From Terriglobia bacterium (GTDB lineage Bacteria > Acidobacteriota > UBA6911), in contig JAIQGI010000030.1 in NCBI GenBank assembly GCA_020072565.1, forward strand, positions 1 through 64,000: DNA of 64,000 nt. Reading direction: 5' to 3'. Below, piece after piece: positions 8,734 to 17,604 of this stretch. A program made the position numbers and the translations under genes. Position 1 is the first letter of the stretch. Every line of letters begins with the position of its first letter. The notes under the pieces were generated by a model that made no database searches, was not told the DNA's origin, and saw nothing but the letters and a program-made list of their open reading frames with translations.

Positions 8734-9135
8734 TCAGTTCACCCACTTCAGGTGTTCCCCGGAGGCGTCAATGCTCTCGGTAAGGGGGCGCCGATGGCTG
8801 AAGTTCTCCCACACCTTGTGGGTGTAGCAGATCTTGTCCTCACCGTAGTTCCAGCAATAGAGCAGCTCGGGATCGATCGACTGAAAGTCGACGGTGAAAT
8901 AGCCCTTAGGATTGCCGCCCAGCTCGATTACACCCTCGGACCAGCCCTGGAGTGCTTCCTCCACTTCTTTCAGGACCGCGTCGGATATCGACGAACTGCC
9001 GGATTCCGCATCCGGGCGGCTGCGCCGCCGGATGTTGTCCAGTTCGTGAATCACCTGTTCCGTCAGGTCCGCGACCTTGGGGACCAGCTGGTTGACCTCG
9101 GTGAAGCTGAAGACCTTTGAGGGGCGGTTGGGCAT
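8734..9135 (-). CDS. DUF2203 family protein
   Basis: A 133-residue protein of unknown function. It starts with the family-like FSFTEVNQLVPKVADL, has a long helix, and ends with the conserved stretch GYFTVDFQS, LLYCWNYGEDKICYTHKVWE and a basic HRRPL. The ATG at 9135 lies 16 bases after the stop codon of the radical SAM gene and has a TTGAGG ribosome site, so the two are probably co-transcribed. The conserved Cys and His near the end could bind metal, but this is inference. Confidence 0.75.
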   Translation of the reverse strand: MPNRPSKVFSFTEVNQLVPKVADLTEQVIHELDNIRRRSRPDAESGSSSISDAVLKEVEEALQGWSEGVIELGGNPKGYFTVDFQSIDPELLYCWNYGEDKICYTHKVWENFSHRRPLTESIDASGEHLKWVN

Positions 9136-9151
9136 CGGCAACAACCTCAAG

Positions 9152-10171
9152 TTATTTAAGCGTCTCAAACACCGAAATGTTGCGCATTTGCGCCAGGCGT
9201 TCGAAAAACGGAATCGCCTTTCTGACCGTGTGGGTATTGATCAGAAAACTGGCCGTGGTTACCGCCAGCCTGGGCCGGGCCGCAGAACAGTTCAGGCAAG
9301 CCTTGTAGCTGCTCAAATCGCCATCGATGTGCGCCTGCCGGAGCTGAACCATTTTTTCCGAGTTCCATATCCGCGAGAGAGTTTCCCTCTTGACATTGCC
9401 GACGGGCTGATCCGGATAGATATAGCAACAGGGGAAAACGGTACCGTCGTAGTGGATGTACATCGGGCCGCGCCAGAGCAGATAGCACGGATGCCGCAGC
9501 GGCGGCCGCGAGCCGTCGTCTCCCGGAATGGCGCTTCCTTCGTTATGGACCTCGTCTTTTTTAATGCGCACTTCATTGATCCCCTCGACGCGCCACATGC
9601 GCACCAGATCTGGAATCTCCTGACTGTTATCCTTCAGCCGGACCACCTGAATGATGCAGAAGATCCGGGAGCGCATTTCCTTCTTTACTCGCAGGAAGGT
9701 CAGGATGTTGCCGCGGACCTTGTCGAAATCCGCCCCCTTCCGGTACTTCGCGAAGGTCTCCGGCCTGGCTCCATCAAAAGCAAAGATGATGTAGTCGAGC
9801 CCGGCTTCGATCAGCCTGTGTGCAGCCTTCTCATTCAGCACCGTGGCATTGGTCGAGATCCCCGTAGGAACACCGAGCTTCCTGCAGTAGGAGATCATCT
9901 CGTAAATCTCCGGGTTCAGGAGCGGCTCGCCGACCCCGTAAGGCACGGCAAACTCCAGAAACTCCTTGGCCTCGTCAATGATCTTCCGGAACAGGGCCAG
10001 GTCCATATCCTTGGGGGGGAAATACAGATATTCCCTTGGGCACATGGGACAGAACAGGTTGCATTTGGCGGTGCTTTCGATCGCCAGCGTCAACGGACCG
10101 CCGGGCACCCGCGCCCGCTTGAGCAGGTAACTGGACAGCAGGCCCAATCTGTTGTGCATTCCGCCAAGCAT
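9152..10171 (-). CDS. Radical SAM protein with SPASM-like C-terminal domain
   Basis: The radical SAM cluster motif CNLFCPMC (CxxxCxxC) is near residue 36, followed by a GVGEPLLNPEI block and TNATVLNE as in this superfamily. The C-terminal part has a CYLLWRGPMYIHYDGTVFPC stretch with further Cys (CC, then CLNC near residue 300), typical of SPASM domains that hold auxiliary [4Fe-4S] clusters. The length is 339 residues. No precursor peptide is visible beside it, so peptide modification is only one possibility; a quinone, heme or carbohydrate substrate is equally open. The ATG at 10171 has an AGGTG site; the longer frame starts inside a repeat. Confidence 0.88.
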   Translation of the reverse strand: MLGGMHNRLGLLSSYLLKRARVPGGPLTLAIESTAKCNLFCPMCPREYLYFPPKDMDLALFRKIIDEAKEFLEFAVPYGVGEPLLNPEIYEMISYCRKLGVPTGISTNATVLNEKAAHRLIEAGLDYIIFAFDGARPETFAKYRKGADFDKVRGNILTFLRVKKEMRSRIFCIIQVVRLKDNSQEIPDLVRMWRVEGINEVRIKKDEVHNEGSAIPGDDGSRPPLRHPCYLLWRGPMYIHYDGTVFPCCYIYPDQPVGNVKRETLSRIWNSEKMVQLRQAHIDGDLSSYKACLNCSAARPRLAVTTASFLINTHTVRKAIPFFERLAQMRNISVFETLK

Positions 10172-10186
10172 TGTCACCTTCGATAA

Positions 10187-10262
10187 ATCAACGCAGAGGA
10201 CGCTGACCACGCAGCGGAAAGGATCGGTCCTCGCGTCCTCTGCACCCTCTGCGTTGGTATTC
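10187..10262. repeat. Dispersed intergenic repeat, copy 4
   Basis: Starts ATCAACGCAGAGGACGC and ends GCACCCTCTGCGTTGGTATT, so its ends are an inverted pair around a diverged centre. It fills the gap between nuoD and the radical SAM gene. Confidence 0.65.
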
Positions 10263-10272
10263 GATCACGCAC

Positions 10273-11619
10273 TCATCGGTCGAGTTCGCCGGCAATCATG
10301 TTGATGCTGCCGAAGGTCGCGATGATGTCCGCCACCATGTATCCTTCGAGCATGGTGTGGAGCCCTGCCATGTTGAAAAAACATGGAGGCCGGCAGCGCA
10401 CGCGATAGGGCCGGTCGCCTCCATCGCTGACCACATAGAATCCCAGTTCGCCATTGGCGCCTTCGACGGGAAAATACGCCTCGCCTGCGGGTGGACGCAT
10501 CCCGTGATAGTCCATGATCAGTTTGAAGTGGTTGATCAGTCCTTCGATGTTCCCATAGGTATCCTCTTTGCTCGGCAGGATGACCGTTCGGTCCGGTGGT
10601 GCCATCCGAGGCTGAAAGCGCTTTTCGGTGCCGTCCAGGGTCGGTTCCACTGTGCTGACCACATTGACGAGGCCAGCCGTATGCCCCAACTTCGCTTCGT
10701 CGACCAGGTCGAACGATTCCATCACCTTCCCCTGGGCATCCACAGAAACCGCTCCCCCGGGCATCTCACGCAAGGCCTGGCGGATGATGCGGATGCTCTG
10801 GCGCATTTCTTCCATGCGCACCAGATATCGGTCATAGTTATCGCCGCGCTCTCCCAAGGGGACGTCGAATTGCATCCGGTCATAGACAAAATATGGAAAC
10901 GCTTTGCGGACGTCGTAGTTGATGCCGGCGGCGCGCGCCAGCGGTCCGGTGATCGCGTGGGTGATTGCGTTATCCCTGGTAAGTACCCCCACGTCGCGCG
11001 TGCGATCGACCCAGATCCGGTTCTTGGTCAGCAGCTTGTCCACCTCCAGCAGCTCTCTCTCCGTCTGCTTGAGAGCATTTGCGAGGGCCACCTCGATACC
11101 GGCGGGCAAGTCCGCCTTGACGCCCCCGATCCGCCCGTAGGATACGGTCAGGCGCGCGCCGGTAACCTCCTCCACGATTTCGTACAGGTATTCGCGCGCC
11201 TTCATGAGGTAGAGGAAGGCGGTCATGGCTCCAAGCTCCATGGCCGAGGCTGCGATGCAGGTCAGATGATCGGTGATACGCGACACCTCGCTCATGAGGA
11301 CCCGGATATACTTGCAGCGCTCCGTGATTTCGATTCCCAGGAGCCTCTCCACAGCCCCGCAATAACCGAAGTTGTTGATCAACGGCGAGACGTAATTCAG
11401 CCGGTCCGTGTAAGGCATCGCCTGAGTCCAGCTCGAGTTCTCGCAGCTCTTCTCGAATGCGCGGTGCAGATAACCGATCTCGGCCTGCACCTTTATGACC
11501 TTTTCGCCTTCCAGCTCCGTAATCAGGCGTATGACCCCGTGCATCGCGGGATGCGAAGGTCCCATATTCAAGAGCATGTTCCTCGTCTCTCTGGTTGCGC
11601 TCGCGCTGATCGTTTCCAT
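10273..11619 (-). CDS. nuoD: NADH-quinone oxidoreductase subunit D
   Basis: 49-kDa-type subunit of complex I that lines the quinone site with NuoB. The 448 residues carry family hallmarks MGPSHPAMHGVIRL, IGYLHRAFEK, LNYVSPLINNFGYCGAVERL, EVSRITDHL, YGRIGGVKADLP and, at the end, the carboxy block GDRPYRVRCRPPCFFNMAGL with ATFGSINMIAGELDR. A few residues more than usual lie in the middle region. It follows nuoB with an 8-base gap. No nuoC lies between them and NuoD is not a NuoCD fusion, so NuoC must be encoded elsewhere. ATG with an AGGAAC site. Confidence 0.96.
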   Translation of the reverse strand: METISASATRETRNMLLNMGPSHPAMHGVIRLITELEGEKVIKVQAEIGYLHRAFEKSCENSSWTQAMPYTDRLNYVSPLINNFGYCGAVERLLGIEITERCKYIRVLMSEVSRITDHLTCIAASAMELGAMTAFLYLMKAREYLYEIVEEVTGARLTVSYGRIGGVKADLPAGIEVALANALKQTERELLEVDKLLTKNRIWVDRTRDVGVLTRDNAITHAITGPLARAAGINYDVRKAFPYFVYDRMQFDVPLGERGDNYDRYLVRMEEMRQSIRIIRQALREMPGGAVSVDAQGKVMESFDLVDEAKLGHTAGLVNVVSTVEPTLDGTEKRFQPRMAPPDRTVILPSKEDTYGNIEGLINHFKLIMDYHGMRPPAGEAYFPVEGANGELGFYVVSDGGDRPYRVRCRPPCFFNMAGLHTMLEGYMVADIIATFGSINMIAGELDR

Positions 11620-11627
11620 GGCTGTTC

Positions 11628-12101
11628 CTAGTAAAGCTGCTTCTGTTTCTCGATCTTGGTCTGCAGTTTCATGAGGCCGTCGAGCACCGCCTCCGGCCGG
11701 GGCGGACAGCCCGGAATATAGATGTCGACTGGGATGATCGTGTCAATTCCCTGTACGGTAGCGTAGTTGTCATAGAAGCCCCCGGTGCAGGTGCAGACGC
11801 CAAAGGCCACTACCCACTTCGGCTCGCACATCTGGTCGTAGACCCGGCGCAGAACGGGAGCCATTTTGTGGCTGATGGTTCCCACCACAAAAAGCACATC
11901 GGCCTGGCGTGGCGAAAACCGCGGCAGACCTGCGCCGAACCGGTCCATATCATAATGGCCCGACGCCGTGGACATGTACTCCATGCCGCAACAGGCCGTG
12001 ACAAAGGGGTACTGGAAGATCGAGTATTTGCGCGCCCAGCCGATCACGCGCTCCAGTTTCGAGGTGAAGAATCCGGGAGCATTCCCATCAACTTCCGCCA
12101 T
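11628..12101 (-). CDS. nuoB: NADH-quinone oxidoreductase subunit B
   Basis: Holds cluster N2, the last iron-sulfur centre before quinone in complex I. The 157 residues show the adjacent cysteines Cys37-Cys38 (ACCGMEY), a third in MCEPKWVVAFG and the fourth in IPGCPPRPEAVLDGL, together with the GTISHKMAPVLRRVYDQM segment. Directly upstream of nuoD in the same minus-strand unit. The ATG has a GGAAGGACGGG leader that serves as ribosome site. Confidence 0.96.
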   Translation of the reverse strand: MAEVDGNAPGFFTSKLERVIGWARKYSIFQYPFVTACCGMEYMSTASGHYDMDRFGAGLPRFSPRQADVLFVVGTISHKMAPVLRRVYDQMCEPKWVVAFGVCTCTGGFYDNYATVQGIDTIIPVDIYIPGCPPRPEAVLDGLMKLQTKIEKQKQLY

Positions 12102-12113
12102 ATCCCGTCCTTC

Positions 12114-12170
12114 CCAATTTTGGATTTTGGGATGCCAATTTTGGATTTGCAGTCAATCCAAAATCCGCAT
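12114..12170. repeat. CCAATTTTGGATTT direct repeats and hairpin
   Basis: CCAATTTTGGATTT occurs at 12114-12127 and again at 12135-12148. The second copy also pairs with AATCCAAAAT at 12155-12164, giving a 10-bp stem with a 7-base loop. It lies between the MerR gene and nuoB and may act as a weak terminator for the gene upstream of nuoB. No T-run follows it clearly. Confidence 0.6.
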
Positions 12171-12196
12171 GCCAAAAAACCAAATTCAAAACCGTC

Positions 12197-12658
12197 TCAG
12201 TGCAGAATTACCTTGAGAGTCTCAGGGACTGCTTCGATCGGGGCGAGACAGAGGCAGTCGTCACAAGACAGTGCATCGAGCAAAACTTTCCTGCTGCAGT
12301 TCTCACAGGAGTGCAGAATTTTGATGGCCTTTGCGAGTTCAGCCCTCATGGCCTGCAGCGAGGCAATCTTGGATTCCAGCATTTGCAGTTTCTCGCTGAA
12401 AACTCGCAGCAGAAAGCTCACCGTGGACTTGTCTCCACCCGAGGGCTTCTTCGCCAACAGAATTTCACGAATCTCAGTGAGCGAAAGTCCCATGTCCTTG
12501 AGAAAATTGATGACCGCCAACCGCTTGTGGTTCTCAGGGCCATACAGGCGGAAGCCTCCCCGGCTGCGCTTTTCCGGACGTATCAAACCGAGCTCTTCAT
12601 AATAGCGAATGGCCCGGACACTGACACCGGCTTGTTTCGCAAACTCCCCGATTTGCAT
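12197..12658 (-). CDS. MerR-family regulator with Cys-rich C terminus
   Basis: N-terminal winged helix typical of MerR (IGEFAKQAGVSVRAIRYYEELGLI, then GFRLYGPENHKRLAVINFLKDMG), a long dimerisation helix near 80-115, and a C-terminal effector segment with six cysteines (CENCSRKVLLDALSCDDCLC). The Cys pattern suggests a metal or redox effector, as in ZntR, CueR or SoxR relatives, but does not match one exactly. Length from the ATG at 12658 is 153 residues; a longer frame starts at 12688. No efflux pump or obvious target is next to it; folB is just upstream on the same strand. Confidence 0.88.
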   Translation of the reverse strand: MQIGEFAKQAGVSVRAIRYYEELGLIRPEKRSRGGFRLYGPENHKRLAVINFLKDMGLSLTEIREILLAKKPSGGDKSTVSFLLRVFSEKLQMLESKIASLQAMRAELAKAIKILHSCENCSRKVLLDALSCDDCLCLAPIEAVPETLKVILH

Positions 12659-12695
12659 AACCTGATCCAGGTAAGAACTCAATCGCACAAATATC

Positions 12696-13067
12696 TCACG
12701 GTTGCTCGACCTCCACTTCGACGTGATCGAGCTTCTCCGTCAGAGTTGCGGGCTGCTTGCGCACTTTAACGCTTACACGCTGCGCAGGAAAAGCTTCCAG
12801 CACGGCGCGCCCCAGACGGTAGGCGAGCGTCTCCAGCAAGTTGTACTCGCGCTGGTGGGCCACTTCAATCACTTTTGCCAGGATTCTGCTGTAGTCCAAC
12901 GCAGCGGCCAGCTCATCAGTGGAGGCCGCTGCCTCGAAGTCGCCCCAGATAGTGAGGTCGGCAGTGCAAAACTGAGGGAAGCGCCGTTCGCCCGGGGTGA
13001 CCCCCAGGCGGGGACGCAGTTTTATGCCGACGAGAGCCAACCGATCCAGCCGCGATCTGTCTGCCAA
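12696..13067 (-). CDS. folB: Dihydroneopterin aldolase
   Basis: Folate-pathway enzyme that cleaves 7,8-dihydroneopterin to 6-hydroxymethyl-dihydropterin. The 123 residues fit the T-fold family: an LGVTPGERRFPQ start region with the conserved Glu, ALDYSRILAKVIEVA, the YNLLETLAYRLGRAVL helix and a last strand VSVKVRKQPATL in which the active-site Lys-Pro is interrupted (RKQP rather than KP). The start codon is TTG with an AAGGAAC site. Other folate genes are not in the window. Confidence 0.85.
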   Translation of the reverse strand: MADRSRLDRLALVGIKLRPRLGVTPGERRFPQFCTADLTIWGDFEAAASTDELAAALDYSRILAKVIEVAHQREYNLLETLAYRLGRAVLEAFPAQRVSVKVRKQPATLTEKLDHVEVEVEQP

Positions 13068-13298
13068 GGTGTTGTTCCTTTGGGGAGCCAGGAGTCAGAA
13101 CAAAAAACTACGCTCGTGCGTCCATAAGCCGCACGAGGAAAAACCAAAACTCAGGCAGAGCCGGCCAATCTCGGCACAACGTATGGACCGTTTTTTCTTC
13201 TGATTTCTGACCCCTTCTTGCCCAGTTCCCACGGAAAATGAAAAACGCGGGCATCCATGAGCCCGCGCTTTCCGAGATTCCCGTTTAGCTCCGCCGGC

Positions 13299-13619
13299 TT
13301 ATGCGTTAAAGGATTCACCGCACCCGCACGTGCCGCGCGCGTTGGGATTGTCGAACTTGAAGCCGGAGCCGTTCAGTCCGTCAACATAATCGACCTTTGT
13401 GCCCTCCAGATAAAGCAAGGAACGCGCATCAATGAACACTCTTAACCCGCCCTGTTCGATGACTTTGTCATCCGCATTCGCTTCCGCGTCCAAGGACATC
13501 TGGTACTGGAATCCGGAGCATCCGCCGCCGATGACAGCGATTCTAAGGCCGCCCTCCTCACCACGTTCCGCCATGATTGCCTTGACCTTATCAATCGCTG
13601 TAGCGGTCAAAGTAAGCAT
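13299..13619 (-). CDS. IscA/ErpA-type iron-sulfur cluster carrier
   Basis: A-type carrier that passes iron-sulfur clusters to client proteins such as the many Fe-S subunits in this window. The three conserved cysteines are present, one in GGGCSGFQYQM and two in the C-terminal TCGCGESF. The length of 106 residues is usual. Two ATG codons lie six bases apart; the second (13619) is preferred because the AAGGAG site is 7 bases from it but only 1 from the first. It stands alone on the minus strand, divergent from the Smr gene. Confidence 0.9.
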   Translation of the reverse strand: MLTLTATAIDKVKAIMAERGEEGGLRIAVIGGGCSGFQYQMSLDAEANADDKVIEQGGLRVFIDARSLLYLEGTKVDYVDGLNGSGFKFDNPNARGTCGCGESFNA

Positions 13620-13784
13620 TACCATTCTCCTTTCGCACTCCGAAAACCCTTGGGCGATACACCTACCCCAAAGAGACTGCACACGATAGTCAATTCTTAC
13701 GTGAATGTCAAGGTACGAGAGATAATTCGTGTCATTCGTAACTACCTTCGGGGTGTATCATGATCTGAGTTTGCGCTTATCGTC

Positions 13785-14486
13785 ATGGCAGAGAAACGGA
13801 AGAGAGAATCCGGTACCGCATCGGGACACCGCCCCTTCACTGAACTGGCAGATCTCATACAGAAGGCTGGAATCGGGTTGCGCACGGAAGAAACTGCCTT
13901 GTCGAAGCCGCCGGCGGCGCCCTCCACAGATCCCAAAACCGAAACGGCACCGGAGGATGCCGATCAGGTCTTCGAACGAGCGATGGAGGGGGTGGCTCGG
14001 ATCGCCTGGCGCCGCGATCCCGCCCCCACTACTTCAGTTCCTCCCACGATCACGACAGATTCGGAAGCCGAAGACATGCATCTCTTTCAGGAGGCAGTCG
14101 ACAGCGATGCGCCGCCTCCACTCCTGGATCACCCCGAGTATATCGAAGGCTGGGTAGGCATTGCAGGCCGGCGGTTTCTCCCAAACCTGCGCAACGGCGC
14201 GTATTCGATTCAAGGCTATATTGACCTCCACGGTCTGAGCCGTATCGAGGCGCGAGAGGCTGTGGAGGCGTTCATTATCCGCATGTCGCGAGAGCGCTCC
14301 TGCTGCGTCAAAATCGTCCATGGCCGCGGCATCAACTCGTCCAGCGACAAGGCTGTGCTCAAGGAGCATTTGCAGCGCTGGTTGGCCACGCGCCGCATGT
14401 CCCATCATGTGGTCGCCTATGCCTCCGCTCCTCACGCGGACGGTGGCGTCGGCGCCATCTATGTACTCCTTCGCAGGAAGCAGTAG
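13785..14486 (+). CDS. Smr-domain protein
   Basis: The C-terminal 90 residues form a small MutS-related domain with IDLHGLSRIEAREAVEAFI, VKIVHGRGINSS and a late LKEHLQRWL helix. Such domains bind or nick nucleic acids, acting in recombination, repair or ribosome rescue. The N-terminal 140 residues are polar, Pro- and Glu-rich and probably disordered. The length is 233 residues. No mutS2 partner domain is fused to it. The ribosome site is weak; the ATG is the first in the open frame. Confidence 0.88.
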   Translation: MAEKRKRESGTASGHRPFTELADLIQKAGIGLRTEETALSKPPAAPSTDPKTETAPEDADQVFERAMEGVARIAWRRDPAPTTSVPPTITTDSEAEDMHLFQEAVDSDAPPPLLDHPEYIEGWVGIAGRRFLPNLRNGAYSIQGYIDLHGLSRIEAREAVEAFIIRMSRERSCCVKIVHGRGINSSSDKAVLKEHLQRWLATRRMSHHVVAYASAPHADGGVGAIYVLLRRKQ

Positions 14487-14576
14487 CCGGGAGCCAGGAA
14501 TTCCCGGCCCTCGATTCTCATGCGTGACGGTCCGGCGAACCACACCTTGTTGCGCCATTTTCAGCCTTGGCTGCTC

Positions 14577-14635
14577 GTTCTGACTCCCGACTCCTGTCTC
14601 CTGACTTCTTCTTCATGACTTATGACTCCTGTTTT
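14577..14635. repeat. GACTCC-type short repeat cluster
   Basis: Several imperfect copies of CTGACTCC/CTCCTGACTTC run side by side downstream of the Smr gene. A related GGAGCCAGGAGTCAGAA lies at about 13084-13100 and GGGAGCCAGGAATTCC near 14488, on the other strand sense. The pattern looks like a small intergenic repeat family rather than coding sequence. Confidence 0.45.
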
Positions 14636-14735
14636 TCGCGGCTCTAGTGTAAGATGGGCCGTCGTTTTCAGACCGTTTCATTCGTTCCGGCATGCCCGGA
14701 ATCCTTTACCCACATTTTAAAAAGGAGGAGTCTGC

Positions 14736-16154
14736 ATGAGGCTTTCACGCATGCGGTTTCTGTCCCGCCGCGCGATGTGGTGCCTGTTCATGATTGCCTG
14801 CCTGGCGGTCGTGCTCCTGGCAACTGCCACCGTGGTGAAAACAGGAGAGCCCCCGGTGTTTGCAGTGACAAACGCCAGGATTATCCCTGTGGCCGGCGCA
14901 CCGATCGAGAAGGGCACTATTGTGTTGCGCCGCGGCATCATCGAGTCCGTGGGCGCCAATGTAGCAGTCCCTGCCGATGCCAGGGTGATTGACGCCACGG
15001 GCTTGACGGTTTACCCCGGTTTTATTGATGCGTTTTCCGATATCGGACTGGAGGAACAGGCCCGCCAGACGACGCCGGCAGCAGCAACGCCTCCCGTTAC
15101 GGGACGTGGCGCGCAGCAACAGCCACAGCAACCGGCGATTCCCCCCGACGAGAGGCAGGGTTTGACGCCTTACCGGCAGGCCCTGGAGGTGCTCAATCCG
15201 GCCAATAGCAAGGTGGCTGCGGCACGTGCCGCCGGCGTCACAACAACGATGGTCACGCCCCGCCGCGGCTTTTTCCCCGGTCAAAGCACGCTGGTCAACC
15301 TCACCGGCACTGAAGTCGGAGCGATGGTGGTCAAGACCCCCGTTGCCTTCTACATCAACGTTGCCGGCAGAGGCGGTGCCGGTGGGGGCGGAGGCGGCTA
15401 CCCGGGTTCGCTTATGGGTATCATCGCTTTCGTAAAGCAAACGCTGCTGGACGCCAATCGATATGCCACTGCCTGGAGTGTTTACCGGGCTACACCTGGA
15501 GCAGAGCGCCCTGAGTACAGCCGGGCTTTGGAGGCGCTTCAGCCGGCCTTGAAGCGCGAGCTGCCGGTGGTCATGCCGGCCAATACCCCCCAAGAGATTC
15601 AGCGGGCGCTGGATCTCGCGGACTCATTTAAGATCAACCTCGTCCTCGCGGGCTGTGCCGAAGGCGGCAAGATAGCGCCGCTTCTAAAAAGCCGCAATCT
15701 CCCCATCCTGCTCGCGGTCAAGTACCCCGAGCGCCCAGCCACCACCGACCCTGACGTCAGGGAGGAGTTGGAGAGCCTGCGCCGCAGAGTTGAAGCTCCG
15801 TCCAACGCAGCCCTGCTGGCTAAGGCCGGAGTGCGCTTCGCTTTTGTATCCGACGACATCGCCAACCCGCGGGATTTCATCCGCAATGTCGGACGGGCCA
15901 TCGAAGCGGGTTTGGATAAGGAGGTTGCGGTCCGGGCTCTGACCTTAACCCCTGCGGAACTCCTGGGCGTGTCGGATCGGCTCGGCAGCATCGAAAAAAA
16001 CAAGACCGCCAACTTGATCCTGGCCACGGGCGACATCTTTGACGAGAAGACCAGGGTTAAGTACGCATTTGTGGACGGACAGAAGTACGACATCGTGGAA
16101 GCCCCGGCACCAACCACTGGCGGATCCGGTCGCCAGGGCGGCCCGGGCCGCTGA
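14736..16154 (+). CDS. Secreted amidohydrolase-like protein lacking metal ligands
   Basis: Imidazolonepropionase-like amidohydrolase fold: an N-terminal membrane anchor or signal (MWCLFMIACLAVVLLATATV), the beta-sandwich strands ITNARI/GIIESVGANVAVP, and the closing block TPAELLGVSDRLGSIEKNKTANLILATG. In the place of the usual HxH metal motif the sequence reads PGFIDAFSDIG, and later His and Asp ligands are also missing, so it is unlikely to be a normal hydrolase. A Gly-rich insert (GRGGAGGGGGGYPG) lies mid-protein. First of three related genes in one operon; strong AAGGAGGAG site. Inferred role: non-catalytic partner of the next gene. Confidence 0.85.
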   Translation: MRLSRMRFLSRRAMWCLFMIACLAVVLLATATVVKTGEPPVFAVTNARIIPVAGAPIEKGTIVLRRGIIESVGANVAVPADARVIDATGLTVYPGFIDAFSDIGLEEQARQTTPAAATPPVTGRGAQQQPQQPAIPPDERQGLTPYRQALEVLNPANSKVAAARAAGVTTTMVTPRRGFFPGQSTLVNLTGTEVGAMVVKTPVAFYINVAGRGGAGGGGGGYPGSLMGIIAFVKQTLLDANRYATAWSVYRATPGAERPEYSRALEALQPALKRELPVVMPANTPQEIQRALDLADSFKINLVLAGCAEGGKIAPLLKSRNLPILLAVKYPERPATTDPDVREELESLRRRVEAPSNAALLAKAGVRFAFVSDDIANPRDFIRNVGRAIEAGLDKEVAVRALTLTPAELLGVSDRLGSIEKNKTANLILATGDIFDEKTRVKYAFVDGQKYDIVEAPAPTTGGSGRQGGPGR

Positions 16155-16197
16155 TTCGGAAGCGAGGAAACCTATGTCAAACAACTTAGGAGTCGAC

Positions 16198-17592
16198 ATG
16201 AGAAAATTCATATTCCTGACAGTCCTCCTGGGGGCGTGCGTTGCCTGGGCGCCGGCGACCGATCAGCAGACTGCCGGTTCAGGGTTGACCGTCATCAGGG
16301 ATGCAACCATCCTCACGGTTTCACACGGCAATATTCCCAAGGGATCCATCCTGATCCGTGATGGCAAGATCGCCGAAGTCGGGCCCAATGTCACCGTGCC
16401 CGCGGGCGCGACCGTGATCGATGCCGCCGGCCAGTTCGTTACGCCCGGCATCATCGACCCGCATTCGCACATCGCAATCTCAGGCGGCATCAATGAGGGG
16501 ACTCTCGCAGTCACTTCCATGACGGCGATCGAGGATGTGCTGGATCCGACCGACGTCAACATCTACCGCGAGCTCGCCGGCGGTGTCACCGCCACGAACA
16601 CGCTGCACGGCAGTGCCAACCCGATCGGCGGCACGAACGCGATCATCAAACTCCGCTGGGGCAAGGATGCCAAGGGGCTTTTGTTCAAGGGCGCCAAGCC
16701 CGGGCTGAAGTTTGCCCTGGGAGAGAACGTCAAGAGGAGCGGAGCGACCGCGTCACGCTACCCGGGCACGAGGATGGGGACCGAGGACGTGATCCGCACG
16801 GCCTTCATCGAAGCTCGGGACTATATGCGGAGGTGGGATGATTATAGGAAGCGCGCCGCTGCAGGAGACAAGACCGCGATCCCGCCCAGAAAAGATCTGG
16901 CCATGGAGCCCCTGGCGGAAGTCCTGCGCGGCGAGCGTCTGACTTTCGTTCACGGCTATCGAGCCGACGAGATGATGATGATGCTGCGCATGGCCGACGA
17001 GTTTGGCTTCAAGATCGACTCGTTTGAGCACGCGCTCGAGGGCTACAAGATTGCCAAGGAAATGGCAGCCCATGGCACGGTAGGATCCACATTCGCGGAT
17101 TCATGGGCTTACAAGGTCGAGGCCTATGACGCCATCCCGTACAACGCCGCGCTCATGACCCGCAAGGGAGTCCTGGCAGCCATCAACTCGGACAGCGCCG
17201 AGAGGGCGCGCCGCCTGAATCAGGAAGCCGCAAGGTGCATGAAATACGGCGGGCTGACTGAGCAGGAGGCTTTGGCGCTGGTCACCCTCAACCCTGCCAA
17301 AGAGCTGCGTATCGATGACCGGGTGGGAACGATCGATCCGGGTAAGGATGCGGATCTCGTCATCTGGAATCACCATCCGTTGAGCGTGTATGCCGTCGCT
17401 CAAAAGACTCTTATTGACGGCGAAGTTTATTTCGACATCCAAAAGGACCAGGAGATGCGCAAGCGCAAGGAGGAGGAGCGCAAGACACTCGAGGCTCTGG
17501 ATAAGAAAAACGCGCCGCAGGGGCGCCCCGGCACCGGCCGCGGGGCGTCGTCCGGCATTTCCAATGACAAAGTTCCTCAGCGCAATAAATAA
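16198..17592 (+). CDS. Secreted amidohydrolase, catalytically intact
   Basis: Imidazolonepropionase-like metal-dependent hydrolase, exported by the signal peptide MRKFIFLTVLLGACVAWAPA. Metal ligands appear complete: HSH in PGIIDPHSHIA, His in FVHGYRADEM and in DSFEHALEGYK, and Asp in INSDSAERARR. The closing sandwich block TLNPAKELRIDDRVGTIDPGKDADLVIWN is typical. The C terminus is basic and Gly/Pro-rich. The ATG at 16198 has a TTAGGAG site and begins the signal peptide; an ATG eight codons earlier also has a fair site. The substrate is unknown; cyclic peptides or amides are typical of relatives. The length is 464 residues. Confidence 0.9.
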   Translation: MRKFIFLTVLLGACVAWAPATDQQTAGSGLTVIRDATILTVSHGNIPKGSILIRDGKIAEVGPNVTVPAGATVIDAAGQFVTPGIIDPHSHIAISGGINEGTLAVTSMTAIEDVLDPTDVNIYRELAGGVTATNTLHGSANPIGGTNAIIKLRWGKDAKGLLFKGAKPGLKFALGENVKRSGATASRYPGTRMGTEDVIRTAFIEARDYMRRWDDYRKRAAAGDKTAIPPRKDLAMEPLAEVLRGERLTFVHGYRADEMMMMLRMADEFGFKIDSFEHALEGYKIAKEMAAHGTVGSTFADSWAYKVEAYDAIPYNAALMTRKGVLAAINSDSAERARRLNQEAARCMKYGGLTEQEALALVTLNPAKELRIDDRVGTIDPGKDADLVIWNHHPLSVYAVAQKTLIDGEVYFDIQKDQEMRKRKEEERKTLEALDKKNAPQGRPGTGRGASSGISNDKVPQRNK

Positions 17593-17604
17593 AGGAAAAA
17601 AACC

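Noticed and set aside
10357-11631. 424-aa plus-strand ORF opposite nuoD
   Set aside because: It mirrors a certain gene; high GC at third positions of nuoD removes stops on the other strand. No family motif is visible.
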